From the NCBI GenBank assembly GCA_029718625.1, contig CM056383.1, positions 67,613,758 to 67,677,757 on the forward strand: 64,000 nt of DNA, read 5' to 3'. Origin of the DNA: Synaphobranchus kaupii (lineage: Eukaryota > Chordata > Actinopteri > Anguilliformes > Synaphobranchidae). The position numbers and the translations under genes are program-made. Below the pieces are notes generated by a model. That model worked only from the letters and a program-made list of their open reading frames with translations, was not told where the DNA came from and did no database searches. Positions 13,000-24,479 of this stretch are shown here, one piece after another (position 1 is the first letter of the stretch; each line of letters opens with the position of its first letter).

Positions 13000-15900
13000 T
13001 ATGAATTATGGCACTTATATCATGTGATACTCATTGCAGAACATCTGAAACATAATCAGAACAGTAATTGTATGTATACTATGAGAATAATGCATTGTTG
13101 TTTTTGGTCAATCAAAGAAATTTGTGCAATTTCTATAACTGCCACTGAGCTAGATGTATCCGTAGCCTACAGCTACATCTTCTATGAAAATGCAGCATAC
13201 ATACCTAAAATGCCATACATAAATGTCTTTATGCCTAAGATGAAACTGTCCACTTCCAACCCTTTAGAAGCATATAGGTACATGTAGCCAGCCTGAAAAA
13301 TTCTGGAATGGATATTTCGATGATGGAGGCCTGGGGGTGTGAACATTAAGTTTGCTTTAGCGAGCAGGCGGGTAGGCCTACAGTACAAGCCCAAGAGACA
13401 AACAAAACAGATTTGAGGTATTTAAAAGTTCAAAGCAGTTCTAAGCAGAGGCATAAAAAAAATCCATAAATATATTCCCAGAGAGACTTCAAATATTAAT
13501 GTGCTATTTCAATTTCTTTTCAAAAGCGCCCCATCTATTTTGTTTGTTTATTTTCCGTTTCCATGTATTAATTTAGTTGGTTAATCTTTGAACAGAATAT
13601 AATGAACCATGAAGGGACTAATTTAATCGCTGAAATAAAATATTAACTTAAATGGCCTGACAAGATTTATTGACATAGTCTATTGGAATAGTCTGCTTAG
13701 GAGACTTGCTGGCAGAGATTCAGAGATTTTTCATTTCTTGCTGGTGACGTGACATACTGTACATGTGACTGCTTGTAGTGCCCTAAAATTATACAAAAAT
13801 GCCTACTGATGCTTGATTGGCATGTCCGTATGTTTGCCACAAGGCCTTCTCTAGGACGTACGATTATTTTATGAAGGTTTCTCAGTGAATAATTTCAAGG
13901 TTTACATCCCGATGCTTCTATTGCAATGAAAGTCTCTCAGCACTGTTAACTCTTCCACAGAAGCAGGAAAATATGAAGACCTTGTGCAGATAATGTACCT
14001 GCATTGCACAGGTTCAAGTAGCCCATCAACAGAAACGGCATATAAAGACAACAGGCTGTTCAGTTGATCTTGGCTTGTTACCCCATCCATAGCAACCAGA
14101 AAAAAATGACCTAATTGAAGGACGTGTTATTATTGGCCGTTGATAGAACGTGAGTTCCTCCACATTAATGCTTTCACTCTTTCCCTACGCAGCAGCAAAT
14201 ACATGTACAATCGGCCTTGCCGTAGATTTAAGAGAGAGATATATCCAAAGTTTATCAAAAAACAAGGGAACACAGGCACCTCCGATTCCATGTGCTAGCT
14301 CGAGCAAGGGGCTTGAATTAATAGAAAAACAGTACACTCTGCTGCCATTTTCATCACATACAGTATATTGTGGAAATGGTATACAATGTCTTGTGGAACT
14401 CGGCCCTGTGTTCTAACAATCTTTTATTCTTATTCTTCGTGGATCACCAATCTCCCGCAGCACACCTGCATGCAAGCACACACAGTGCATTTGCACCTGG
14501 ACACCTCACTCCGCAAGCTTCACTCTCCACCCGTGTCCACCTGTCACTCACGAATGAGCAATCACTCACAAGTAATCCTGCTTTCGTCTAAAAATACATA
14601 ATATTAGTAAATCTCACCTCAAAGAACAATCGTAATATGGCTGTGCCCTGGCCAGCTAGAACATGGCCCAGTTCATAAGTTATAATTAATCTCAAACCTG
14701 TAATTATTACATGCACAACCCGTTAGAAATGATTGACATTTTTGCCACAGCTAACAACAATTGCCCCTTCATCTCATATAGCAGGGTTTTCACGATTCTG
14801 CCCTCAGACATTAAATGTGGAGCATTTTCTCACGTTCCGATTTGGGTTTGTGGGGGCAAGCTCTCCATAGACTGGTCATTGCAGGGAGGACTGTGCAAAA
14901 CCCTCCTTGCATAAAAACACCATTAGCATCCCAGTAATGATGATGTGAAACAGGTATAATGAAAGGGTACCTTGAAAAGACCCTGATGCTAGTCCAAATG
15001 GATCACCTAGCATGGTTTGAAAGCATAAAGTCAGCCAATGTTCTCTTTCCCAGTTCAAGATGGCGACCATATTCACCTGCGTTCAAGCTTTTCGTCTCAT
15101 TCCAAAAAAAAAAAAGTACAGCTACAAGGTCTCATTTTCCACGTGGCATGGCATGACCATTTCAGGGCATACATATTCATGACAAGCTCTGCATAACAAT
15201 TTACCTGCAGGGGGAAATGTTTTAATGCCCCAAGAGCATCATGTGTTATTGGGTTCAGGCTCCAACTCATGGGATACAAATGACTGATATTTACATGCAT
15301 TTTTATTTCTGAAAAGACAGTTTTGGCCAAACATTACATTAACCCCATCTCCCCTTGCACGTAACAAGGCAATTTTCACCTGGTTTGCAGTACCCTTAAA
15401 TAGCCCATTTACCAATGTAAGATTAATATACATTTAAGCAATGTTTGTACTCCATACAATTACGACCGCTTTGCAGTGACACACTGTTGTAAGTACTGGT
15501 AATGAATGGGTGTGTGCTATGTAATTGGATGGAGCTAAGTGCAGTCCTGCTGACTGCCAGAGGGGAACTTCTCAGATAGATAGACAGACAGACAGACAGA
15601 CTATCAGAGGAATATCTCAAAGGACAGATATACCAGGGGCTTTCTTTAGTTTTGGGCCCATAATGTTGGATCACTTGAACAAAAAAAACCCCTGCATGAA
15701 ATGTGCATGGGGACGGACACAACATTCAATCAACAGCAAATATTCAATCATGTTTTTGTGAGGATTTCCCCCTTTAAACCTTACATTACATGTTTTAGCG
15801 GCAGGTTCTAACCTGGTCTACACCATAGGAGTTGGTATGAATTCACTGTTTTCAGACACATTTTTTTTAGTTGCAACCAACCCACCTAGCATAATCCAAA

Positions 15901-17083
15901 CTCATGCATGTTTTTCTATATGAATATATTTCACACAAATGTAACTAATTTATTTAAACAAACAAACTCGCAGACAACCAATCTCTGCTCCACCTACATG
16001 TGGTGGCGAGGGTGTCACCAGGGATTTGGGGATCCATAAAAAGATGTCACCTTGGGCCCCACCACCCCAGGCTACCTCATCCCTCCACAACTACTGTAAC
16101 CACACCATATGTTTTCAGACCCTCTGTCAGTCAGGGCCCCATACTAATAAAATATTGCATTATGCAAGCACTCGGTTGCTGGGGCTGTGCATGTTCACAA
16201 GCTCATTGGCAATGGACATATGGATGTGTTCCTTTCCCTTACTATTCTAGGTATATTCCTTGTAGCCCTTTTTGTTTTTGTTATTTGATTATTGGTAAAA
16301 GTGGTTAGTTGCTCAGCAGATACCAGAGGGACATCTGGCTTAAAGCTTGCAGCTTGCATGTGAATTATTTAACATTGTTTATGCCATAAATATGTAACAG
16401 GATACAGCGGTTTGTCTGTGAATTGAACACACAAACCTTCAGCAGTTCATCTGCGAATTGAACGCGCGACCTTTTTGGTTTCGAGCCCAAATTGTCTGTG
16501 TTGGGAACAAGCCGCTGTAGTTCTCCAAGCTGCAAGACACGCCAAGAGTGCCAAGTTCACAAAGCACACAGTTTCTTTGCTTTGGTTCTTTTCAAATAAG
16601 TACCTTTGGGGACCACCACTAGCTGATTTCACTGCTCGGGTTCCTCCATGACATGACTGCTATCATTCTGGTTTTGACCAGCCAAGCGCATTGATAAGCC
16701 GTATCACAAGCCTTACGCCTATCAAAGAAAGTCCACTTACCATGGACGTGAGCAAAGATGCATTGCAGCTTCATTTTTACATTTGATTTCTTAGAAGGTT
16801 ACAATTTAGCAAACAGATGGTGTTTCTGTCAGAATAAATACGCCCTTGCGTTCAGCGGCCGGGGATTCAATTAAAGAAGGCAGGCGGCCATTCTCACAAG
16901 CAAGTCAAAAATAAAAAACACTCTGGAGAGAGCAGGGATGTGTGATGAATAAAAGTAACGCGAGGAGATATACTGACGAATGAACTGTGCAACGGGGTAA
17001 CCTGATTACACAGCGCCCCTGGTGGAGACAGGGGGGAAAAACACCTCAGACTGTCTGTTTCACATTTAATCAGTTACCTTAGA
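13000..17083. other. intergenic, no gene recognised
   Basis: Only short chance frames. A small (AGAC)n tract lies near 15578-15600. Near 16390-16500 two similar phrases (TCTGTGAATTGAAC and TCTGCGAATTGAAC) suggest a decayed retroposon. Confidence 0.5.
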
Positions 17084-17287
17084 GCAGGTGTGTCAATCTC
17101 CAGTCCTGGAGGGCCGCAGTGTCTGCAGGCATTTTGTGGTTTCCTTTCAATCAGCAGCCAAGAAAGGTCTTGAGAACCAGGTGTGTGGACTTTTTAGCCA
17201 ATCAGTGACTTAAATGAATCACTGTTGCTGAAATACGCCGTAAACAAGCAGACACTGCGGCCCTCCAGCACTGGAGTTTGACATCCC
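17084..17287. mobile_element. hAT MITE with terminal inverted repeats
   Basis: The left end reads CAGGTGTGTCAATCTCCAGT followed by CCTGGAGGGCCGCAGTGTCTGC; the right end carries GCAGACACTGCGGCCCTCCA and finishes GAGTTTGACATCCCTTG. No matching 8-bp flank was found, so the edges are approximate. Confidence 0.8.
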
Positions 17288-17289
17288 TT

Positions 17290-19499
17290 GGAAACACCAT
17301 AGGGACACGCAAATACTTTCCCATAAACAATAATTTTATTTTAATAATTCTGTGATTAATGGGATTTGTGCAGCTCAACAACAGACCTACGGACCTGACT
17401 CATCTGGGAGAAACACTAGAACTCTTGGAAGATGGAGCCTCAGTGCTCCAAGGTGCCGTACCAAGTCGAAAACGCTGTTAGTTAAAATAACTGGATTTTG
17501 TGAAGAACAAAATGGCTGCCCTTAAAACCATATCACTATCCTGAGCCTTTCCGTGGGTAATTGCATCGTCTGAAAAGGAGATTTGCTCGCAAACCGAAAC
17601 CCAAATTATAATGCGAGAAGCCCCAGGCAGTGGAGGGCTCTTTATAATCTCATAAAACGAAATCAAATAAAATACACAAACCTCAGGAACATGCTTGTAA
17701 AACTTCATGTTGTTCATGCACGTATTACCATACACACATGCTGTCCAGGGACCCCGATAAAACATAATATGTGAAAATGTTTCATGTTATTAATTTTCCT
17801 AAAGGCATTTTACTTGGATCATTTATTCCAATATGATGCTGTTTTATTGATTTCCAGTAATTTCTCCACTGGTTGCAAAAGGCATTCATGAGGAGATTAT
17901 GTCCACTAATTCAAGTCAGTCGAGAGATGTCTATTAAAATAGTCAGACACAATGTTGCCGATGGGTTTGGACGTGCAGGTCATCTCCCTTCTGGACAGGT
18001 ATTAGAATTATGATTGAAAGAGGCAGGCACAGATTCTCTAAATAAGGTAGGGAGATGTCATCACTTAGAATGTAGTCTAATTTTACAATGGAAACATTGA
18101 GATATGAGATCACTTCAATGGAGTAAAAAAAAGTGAAGATTGCCTGAACGTGACCACAGTCTGCCAGTTCCCATGTGATCGCTTTATTTACAATGGGCTG
18201 GGCAAATTCCCGATAGGATTTTATAGGATTCCCATTAGCCCTACATGTAATTGTTTTGCATGGCTGGTTCATTGTAGCAAATTAGTTAGGGAACCAGGTC
18301 ATGAACCGGTGGCATAGATGCTTTCCTGTAATGTAATATACCGCAGAGAAATGGCCCATTTTAAAAGGAACACTGTCTTGCATTTAAAATGAAGCTTTCT
18401 GCGCCATAACCACAACGGCAAGCGTGTAAAACACGCCGTGGAGATGGATCCGTCGCGGAAGCTGTGCTAGGATCCAAGGACACGTCTTCAGAACCTCCAC
18501 ATGTATTCCTTGGCTGATGTCTTGTGTACCCTTCAGTGATGTCTCGGAAAAAAACGCCTGCGTTAAATGAATTTTAAATGTTTAAAACCGATTATGCAGT
18601 CCAATGAATTCCTAAACAATCTTTTTTTTTTGCTGAAAGGAAACATTGCAGCCATAATGTGAATTTGCGGTTTCCCCCCAGACGTTGTAAGAAAATACCC
18701 CTGGGCTTTTACTAATACTATCAGGAACAGTTTAGCAAAGTGTTCCCTGGGTGAAAAATATCTTGGCCACAAACCAACAATAAGATCTTGGCTGCATACA
18801 ATATGAATGTAGTCTAAATATTCCCATATTTACTACAACATGGCATAGCTTTTCATACAAAATATTTATGCCCGGAGGGAATTCCTTTCACCCACCTATG
18901 TATATCGCAAGATTCATAATTTATTTTACTTTACTTCATTTATTAAATTTTCAGATTCTGAAATGAACAAAGACTGAAAGCTCTGACACATAAGAGAATG
19001 ATCTGTGATTGGAATATTCCACCTGAATACTGCAAGTTTTGAGACCATACAGCAGCATAAACAAATTCAATCCGTTCCTTGTAGGGATGGGACATTTTAC
19101 CGTTTTTTCTTCAGCATGGAAAACTTAATTTGTCCCAGGGATTACTTGAGATTACTCAAGTTTTATTTTTATTTAAATCTTTGGGGGCCTAGAGCCTGTT
19201 TTACAGCAGCAGACCTGCATAAAGGCAACACAGAACATTTTCTCCAGCTTTGCTTCACACACAAAACCAACACAGCAAAAATGGTGGTGCACATTTAACC
19301 GTGGTCGCATATAAACACCCTATAGGTGTTACATGTACACTGGCAGTGTTAGATTTACACCAGCATTTTTGCTGTGGGGAAAGGAATACGTGAATAATCC
19401 CCTGACAGTTATCCACTTCCTTGCAAATGATTTTCAGGGTTTAGTAGATTCATAGGCTACAGACGTTGTTTGATAGACAATTATTTATCTGTTCCGGAA
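17290..19499. other. intergenic, no gene recognised
   Basis: No repeat or coding signature was recognised on either strand. Confidence 0.5.
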
Positions 19500-20115
19500 A
19501 CTGAAGAGATTTAGGTTTTAGGTTTTAGGGTTCACATTAGAGTTAGGTGAGTGCTAGTGTTAGGGTGAGGGAAACGGTAAGTGTTAGGACTGAGTCTAGA
19601 TTAGTGTTGTGTTTATGAGCTTGGGAAAGGGCTACGACATGGTTTGGTCTTTGATTTTGGATTGTGCAAAATGTTTCACTTGTGGCATGTAACACTATAG
19701 CTTTATATGTGGCATGTAACACTATAGCTTTATATGTGACATGTAACACTATAGCTTTATATGTGGCATGTAACACTATAGCTTTATATATTTGGATTTT
19801 TTTTTTTCAGTGAAATACTTTTTACAAAATAAATTACTTCAAATACATTTATTTGTTTATGTTTTATTGAAGTGATGATATTTCAGTGTTTAACCCATTT
19901 TTAATTGGAAAACCAAACATAGAAGTTAACTCTTAAGGCTAGAATTGGGTTTTATGGCTCCCATTTAGGGCTAGCGTTTGTCTGGGTCCTAGTTATGATT
20001 GAGGTCAGGGAAAGGTTAAGTGTTAGAGTTGAGGAAAAGGGTTAGTCTTTTATTTTGGATAATCAAACTTTTTCACTAGTGGGATATAACACTATAGCTT
20101 TATATAATTTTTTGC
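19500..20115. repeat. two diverged copies of a roughly 250-bp segment, one with a nested 27-bp array
   Basis: Copy A (about 19500-19800) and copy B (about 19930-20115) share, in order, GTTAGG-type motifs, GTCTTTGATTTTGGAT or GTCTTTTATTTTGGAT, and AACACTATAGCTTTATAT. In copy A the last part is a four-unit 27-bp array (19681-19789). Confidence 0.75.
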
Positions 20116-20138
20116 TGTTAAAAAAGGTGAATCTTTAT

Positions 20139-20671
20139 GCTTATGTCAGTAGTGACCACCAATGGGAATGCTATGTCAGTAGTGACCACCAATGAGAATG
20201 CTTATGTCAGTAGAGAGCACCAATGAGAATGCTTATGTCAGTAGAGAGCACCAATGGGAATGCTTATGTCAGTAGAGACGAGCACCAATGGGAATGCCTC
20301 TGTCAGTAGAGACGAGCACCAATGGGAATGCCTCTGTCAGTAGAGACGAGCACCAATGGAAATGCCTCTGTCAGTAGAGAGCACCAATGGGAATGCTTAT
20401 GTCAGTAGAGACGAGCACCAATGGGAATGCCTCTGTCAGTAGAGAGCACCAATGGGAATGTTTATGTCAGTAGAGGGCACCAATGGGAATGTTTATGTCA
20501 GTAGAGGGCACCAATGGAAATGCCTCTGTCAGTAGAGAGCATGGGAATGCTTATGTCAGTAGAGACGAGCACCAATGGAAATGCCTCTGTCAGTAGAGAG
20601 CACCAATGGGAATGCCTCTGTCAGTAGAGAGCACCAATGAGAATGTTTATGTCAGTAGAGGGCACCAATGG
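20139..20671. repeat. minisatellite with two interleaved unit types (about 31 and 34 bp)
   Basis: About 16 units contain GTCAGTAGAGAGCACCAATG. A subset has an extra ACG giving GTAGAGACGAGCACCAATG, and unit ends alternate GCTTAT, GCCTCT and GTTTAT. Confidence 0.95.
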
Positions 20672-21478
20672 GGACTACAGCTGAGCCCGTACAGATGTGT
20701 TCTTTCCTCCCAGCAGTGTCAGAGCACCACCTGGTGGGGGGTCGGCTTCTAATTTGCCCTGCCTCAAGGCAACTTCATCCACAGGCCTTGTGACTGCAGA
20801 TCGGGTGATTAATTGTGTCATTTATTTCCCTGAAGCGTTAATGAATCTGGAGAAGCGGGCCCAATTTTTCCCGAAAAGTAAGCAACAAAAAAAGTACTAA
20901 ATGTACGGTGGGTCCGCTGCGGCATTGCAAACTCTTGTGATTAACCTAATTCCGTCTCGCCAGACAGGCCGTAAATCAAAATGGATGCTGTCGCGGGGGG
21001 GGGTTAGCACCATGCTTCAGCTGTGCTGAGGCAGTGTTTCAGATAATGTGCGCGTTTTTGTCCTTTCCTCTGCGACCGCGCTAATTAAGGAGCAAATAAC
21101 CCTAATGAGAACGGCGCAGGACTATCTATCACGTATAATGCGTTTGCTTATCGCACGCTGTTGATAAATTTCCTTTTCCGCATAGTACCAGTCTGTCAGA
21201 GGGATGTGCACTCAGAAAGTTCTGAGTGACTGCTTTGCTCAAGGGTAAAACAGCAATGTCACATCCGTAGTTCCACAACTTTTTTTTTCTTTTTTTTAAC
21301 GTGACAGATGTCTGTAGCCCTTTGCTAGGCAGCATGCCATCCACTTTAATCTGTGTCATTTCAAAGGGTTTTGTGTTTGATGACTGTTCCTACTGTTCAA
21401 GCAACGGCTGTGCACTTACAAGCATTAGCATTTTGACCGTGTTTAACTGCCACATTTGAGAAAAGGATTAGTGGGTGG

Positions 21479-21551
<73 letters not shown>
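21479..21551. repeat. (GT)n microsatellite
   Basis: An essentially pure GT run of about 73 bp. Confidence 0.98.
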
Positions 21552-21553
<2 letters not shown>

Positions 21554-21716
21554 TCAGTGCATGTTAAGAAAAATTCACAAAATTTCACATAACAATAAGG
21601 AAAGTGTTGTTGAAATTGTTATATTTTGTAATTCTGCTGTCAGGTTTTCCAAATCGTTGGACAGTATGTGTTGCCAGAACTGGTGCTGGGAAGAGCTTTT
21701 CTTTTATCTCTGTTTA

Positions 21717-21935
21717 ATTACATTACAGGCATTTAGCAGTCGCTCTTATCCAGAGCGACTTACACAACTTTTTAGCATTTTTTACATATTATCCATTTAT
21801 ATACAGCTGGATATATACTGAAGCGATTCAGGTTAAGTACCTTGCTCAAGGGTACAATGGCAGTGTCCTACCTGGGAATTGAATCTGCAACCTTTTGGTT
21901 ACAAGGCCAGTTCCTTAACGTAATTATACTACACC
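21717..21935 (+). mobile_element. teleost SINE-like repeat
   Basis: It starts ATTACATTACAGGCATTTAG, then CGCTCTTATCCAGAGCGACTT, and later has TACCTTGCTCAAGGGTACAA and TGGGAATTGAATCTGCAACC. These blocks are shared by many teleost SINEs and L2-related tails. A degenerate relative lies at 62570-62730. Confidence 0.75.
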
Positions 21936-22289
21936 CCAATGTTTTTAAACTCTTCTGCTAGTTTTTCACAGTTTCTGCGTGTGACTGGTGGTACACTGTA
22001 GGTTACTCTGTCCCTTTCACAAAGGTGAAACCTTCTTGGACAGAACCGGTAGCTAACTACCACCAAGGAGCAGATGTGTTTATCGACCCTATTTTGATGT
22101 GTAAATATATTGGGTTTGCACCCAAAGATTCTGAGTGAACACTATTATTATTATTATTATTACTACGGTATTGTATAGTTTTTGGTTCCTCATAATTTTT
22201 TTTTCATATATTTCCTATTACAGTAAATGTATGTCTACCCATTTTAAAGCTAAAAAAAAGTTCACACATCATATTATAATTCTTTTTTT

Positions 22290-22560
22290 TAATTAGTCAA
22301 TGAACACATTTTTGGCTGAGGTTGGGGTGGTTGCTTTTCCCTGCAATCCACCGTGTACAGCTTTACCCATATAGTTCCCCCAACAGGCACGTCATCTGCC
22401 TCCTCTTCTTCGTCATATCCTCCGATAAGGATAAGGGGGATTCCTGTTTGCGCAGTAATATTGTGCAGCGTGGTTGTGATGGCGACCACAGTACGTAGCT
22501 AAAAAAAGAGTACCGATTCCATCCAGTCGACTAGCGCGCTGCCATATCGCTGCATTCGCA
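22290..22560 (-). pseudogene. possible Harbinger-type transposase C-terminal remnant
   Basis: A minus-strand frame reads VVAITTTLHNITAQTGIPL and then GYDEEEEADDVPV. Harbinger transposases often end with a VLHNI motif followed by an acidic tail. The frame is short and no upstream catalytic part is recognised, so this is a weak call. Confidence 0.3.
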
Positions 22561-23969
22561 CGACAGTTATTTCTCTTCGCAGTGCCGCTGCTCACTCTTT
22601 CCCGTGCTGCTGCGTGAATAAATTGCCGGGGTGAGGAAATCTGTCGCAATTTGGCATCTGCCGAACAACCAGCCCTCTGCCAAATTGTCCTTTCTCAGTA
22701 GCCCGGCACACAGCTGGCTTCGACCGCACAAAAGAACCGCGGGCATTCTTATAGCAACAGTGCCTGTAATGAACCGCTTGCGCTCGACAATGAATCAAAC
22801 GTTGAGTGTTGCACAGCCCTTGCGAGCGCGGAACGGCCGCTCCATGCAGGGCTTTGACGACGGAATAAAGGTGCCTTCAACCGCTCTCGCGACCTCCACT
22901 CAAGCCACTGAGATGTTAGTGTCGTCGAAGTGAATTTCTTGCATTCCGCCCGCATTTCAATGGACGGCAGGCGTGCTGAGAGGCTTGAAAATATGAGTAC
23001 CCCGGTGTGGCAAGGAAAAGAAAAAAGATTCATAAAATCGACACAGTTGTATTATAGCAGAATTTCATTGACTGACAGAAAGATGGACATTCACTCTCAA
23101 GCAATGCTACGGAACATGAAAAGGCACTACTGCACGTTATTTTAGTAATCTAGACCCATCGACGCTAGCGTCTTTGAACACCCGCCCTTTAAGCACAATG
23201 CAATGGGCAATTAAAAGTATCAGAGCCATTTTGGAACATTTTATCAATAACATTTGCTGTAAAATTACATTAATAATTGTCCCTTAACAAAGTTCCCAAA
23301 GTCTTCAATGAACACGCATAGCCCCTGTGAGGCTGTATGCTAGCATCCAGCTAATAACCCCCTTTCAACTCACGATGCCGACCACAATTCAAATGCATTT
23401 ATTGAATGTATTGCATTACACTGTACAATATGTCTGTAGGCCTATGTTGCGTAATTGCAGCGATGTCGTGTGATGTTCTCAACATTTTTAGTACTCTCTG
23501 AAGATCGTCACCTCGGCACGGCAACACACTCGACTTTATTCAGCTGCTTCAGATCGACGCATACTGACGCATATTGAGCTCACCTGTCCGTTCTTCGTAG
23601 GAATCAGAATAACTAGTGATCGCCACTCTGTGGGCCCCTAGATCACCTGTAGTCACCTGACATCAAACTGTGTACTCCTGTTCCTGTTTTCGCTTTGGAT
23701 TGAAATGACATGTATATGACTTGCTTTGGGTGCTCTGCCATGGCTGCGGCATTGCCGCTGATGGTTTCGACTGCCATTACATATTTAGAACACTGTAGGC
23801 TACACCTCATCCTGTGCGCATAACACACCGATAAATCAAAGCGTTCGTTCGTTCGTTCATTTGTTCATTCACTCATACCAATTCTGTTCCCTTCTTTTGC
23901 TGAAGAACACGGCTATATGCCACTACTGTACATAAATGAATGACAAGGTACGCAGGGCAATGGGTGGGT

Positions 23970-24450
23970 GTGCACTTTTGGAAAAGGTTTATTTGGTGAA
24001 ATGACAGAGCAAAAAAATGATTTAAGACTCTGGGCAGGGGGAGGGGTCGGTGGCCGGTCCACAGTCGTCACAGATGCCTTAAGCACCGCTAGTCAGCGGG
24101 AGTAGCCAGGATGGGAGGGGGCTGGAGGCAATGACCCCACTTTGTGAGTGGTCAACCTCTCCTCCCCTTGTTCCCACCCCACCCCCCCCTTGTGGAAAAT
24201 AAAAAGGACACACCCCTGGTGGTGACAAGGGTCTTCTGTAGAGAGGTGGCTTCCCGGAGAGAAGATGGGGAAAAAAAGGAACAAAAAGACAAAGAGAGAA
24301 AGAGAGGAAAAAAAGGAACGGTTGGGTAGCAACGGTTCCATAGTCCTTTGGGTTTCCTTGGTTGGTCTTTGAAATGGTAGACGGGTGTCCTCACACGCCG
24401 GGCATCGCTGGTACGCTTCGGCTTCCGAGCCACTCCTGCAGACGCTCTCT
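23970..24450 (-). other. myl1: myl1 3' untranslated region (inferred)
   Basis: This is non-coding sequence between the myl1 stop codon and the first AATAAA on the minus strand. Open frames seen here on both strands come from the purine/pyrimidine skew and match nothing I recognise. Confidence 0.6.
23988..23993 (-). terminator. candidate poly(A) signal AATAAA for myl1
   Basis: The minus strand reads CCAAATAAACC about 460 bp after the stop codon, followed by G/T-rich sequence suited to a downstream element. Confidence 0.55.
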
Positions 24451-24479
24451 TTACACAGACAGGATGTGTTTGACGAAGG
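24451..24479 (-). CDS. myl1: myl1 exon 6: C-terminus, residues 184-192 and stop
   Basis: A CTGGCAG acceptor is followed by 29 coding nucleotides giving TFVKHILSV and TAA. This matches the conserved FVKHI terminus of the family. The exon should continue as 3' UTR to about 23970. Confidence 0.93.

Larger units (their letters stand above)
20680..23969. other. intergenic upstream flank beyond the myl1 3' end
   Basis: Besides the GT run, the SINE-like repeat and the possible Harbinger remnant, 22500-22960 is CpG-richer than its surroundings but has no gene I recognise. A short (GTTC)n tract lies at 23842-23860. Confidence 0.45.

Noticed and set aside
16390..16500. Possible tRNA-like sequence with TCGAGCC
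   Set aside because: No cloverleaf with paired A and B boxes could be drawn; more likely an old retroposon tail.
19500..20050. Telomere-like TTAGGG words
   Set aside because: The words are irregular and mixed with TTAGGT and GTTAGTG; this is a decayed local duplication, not a telomeric array.
20139..20671. CRISPR-like spaced repeats
   Set aside because: The array is a vertebrate minisatellite with contiguous units and no unique spacers; the whole window is eukaryotic.
22631..22933. 100-codon plus-strand frame in CpG-richer sequence
   Set aside because: No domain, no splice context and a minus-strand competitor frame of equal quality; probably chance.
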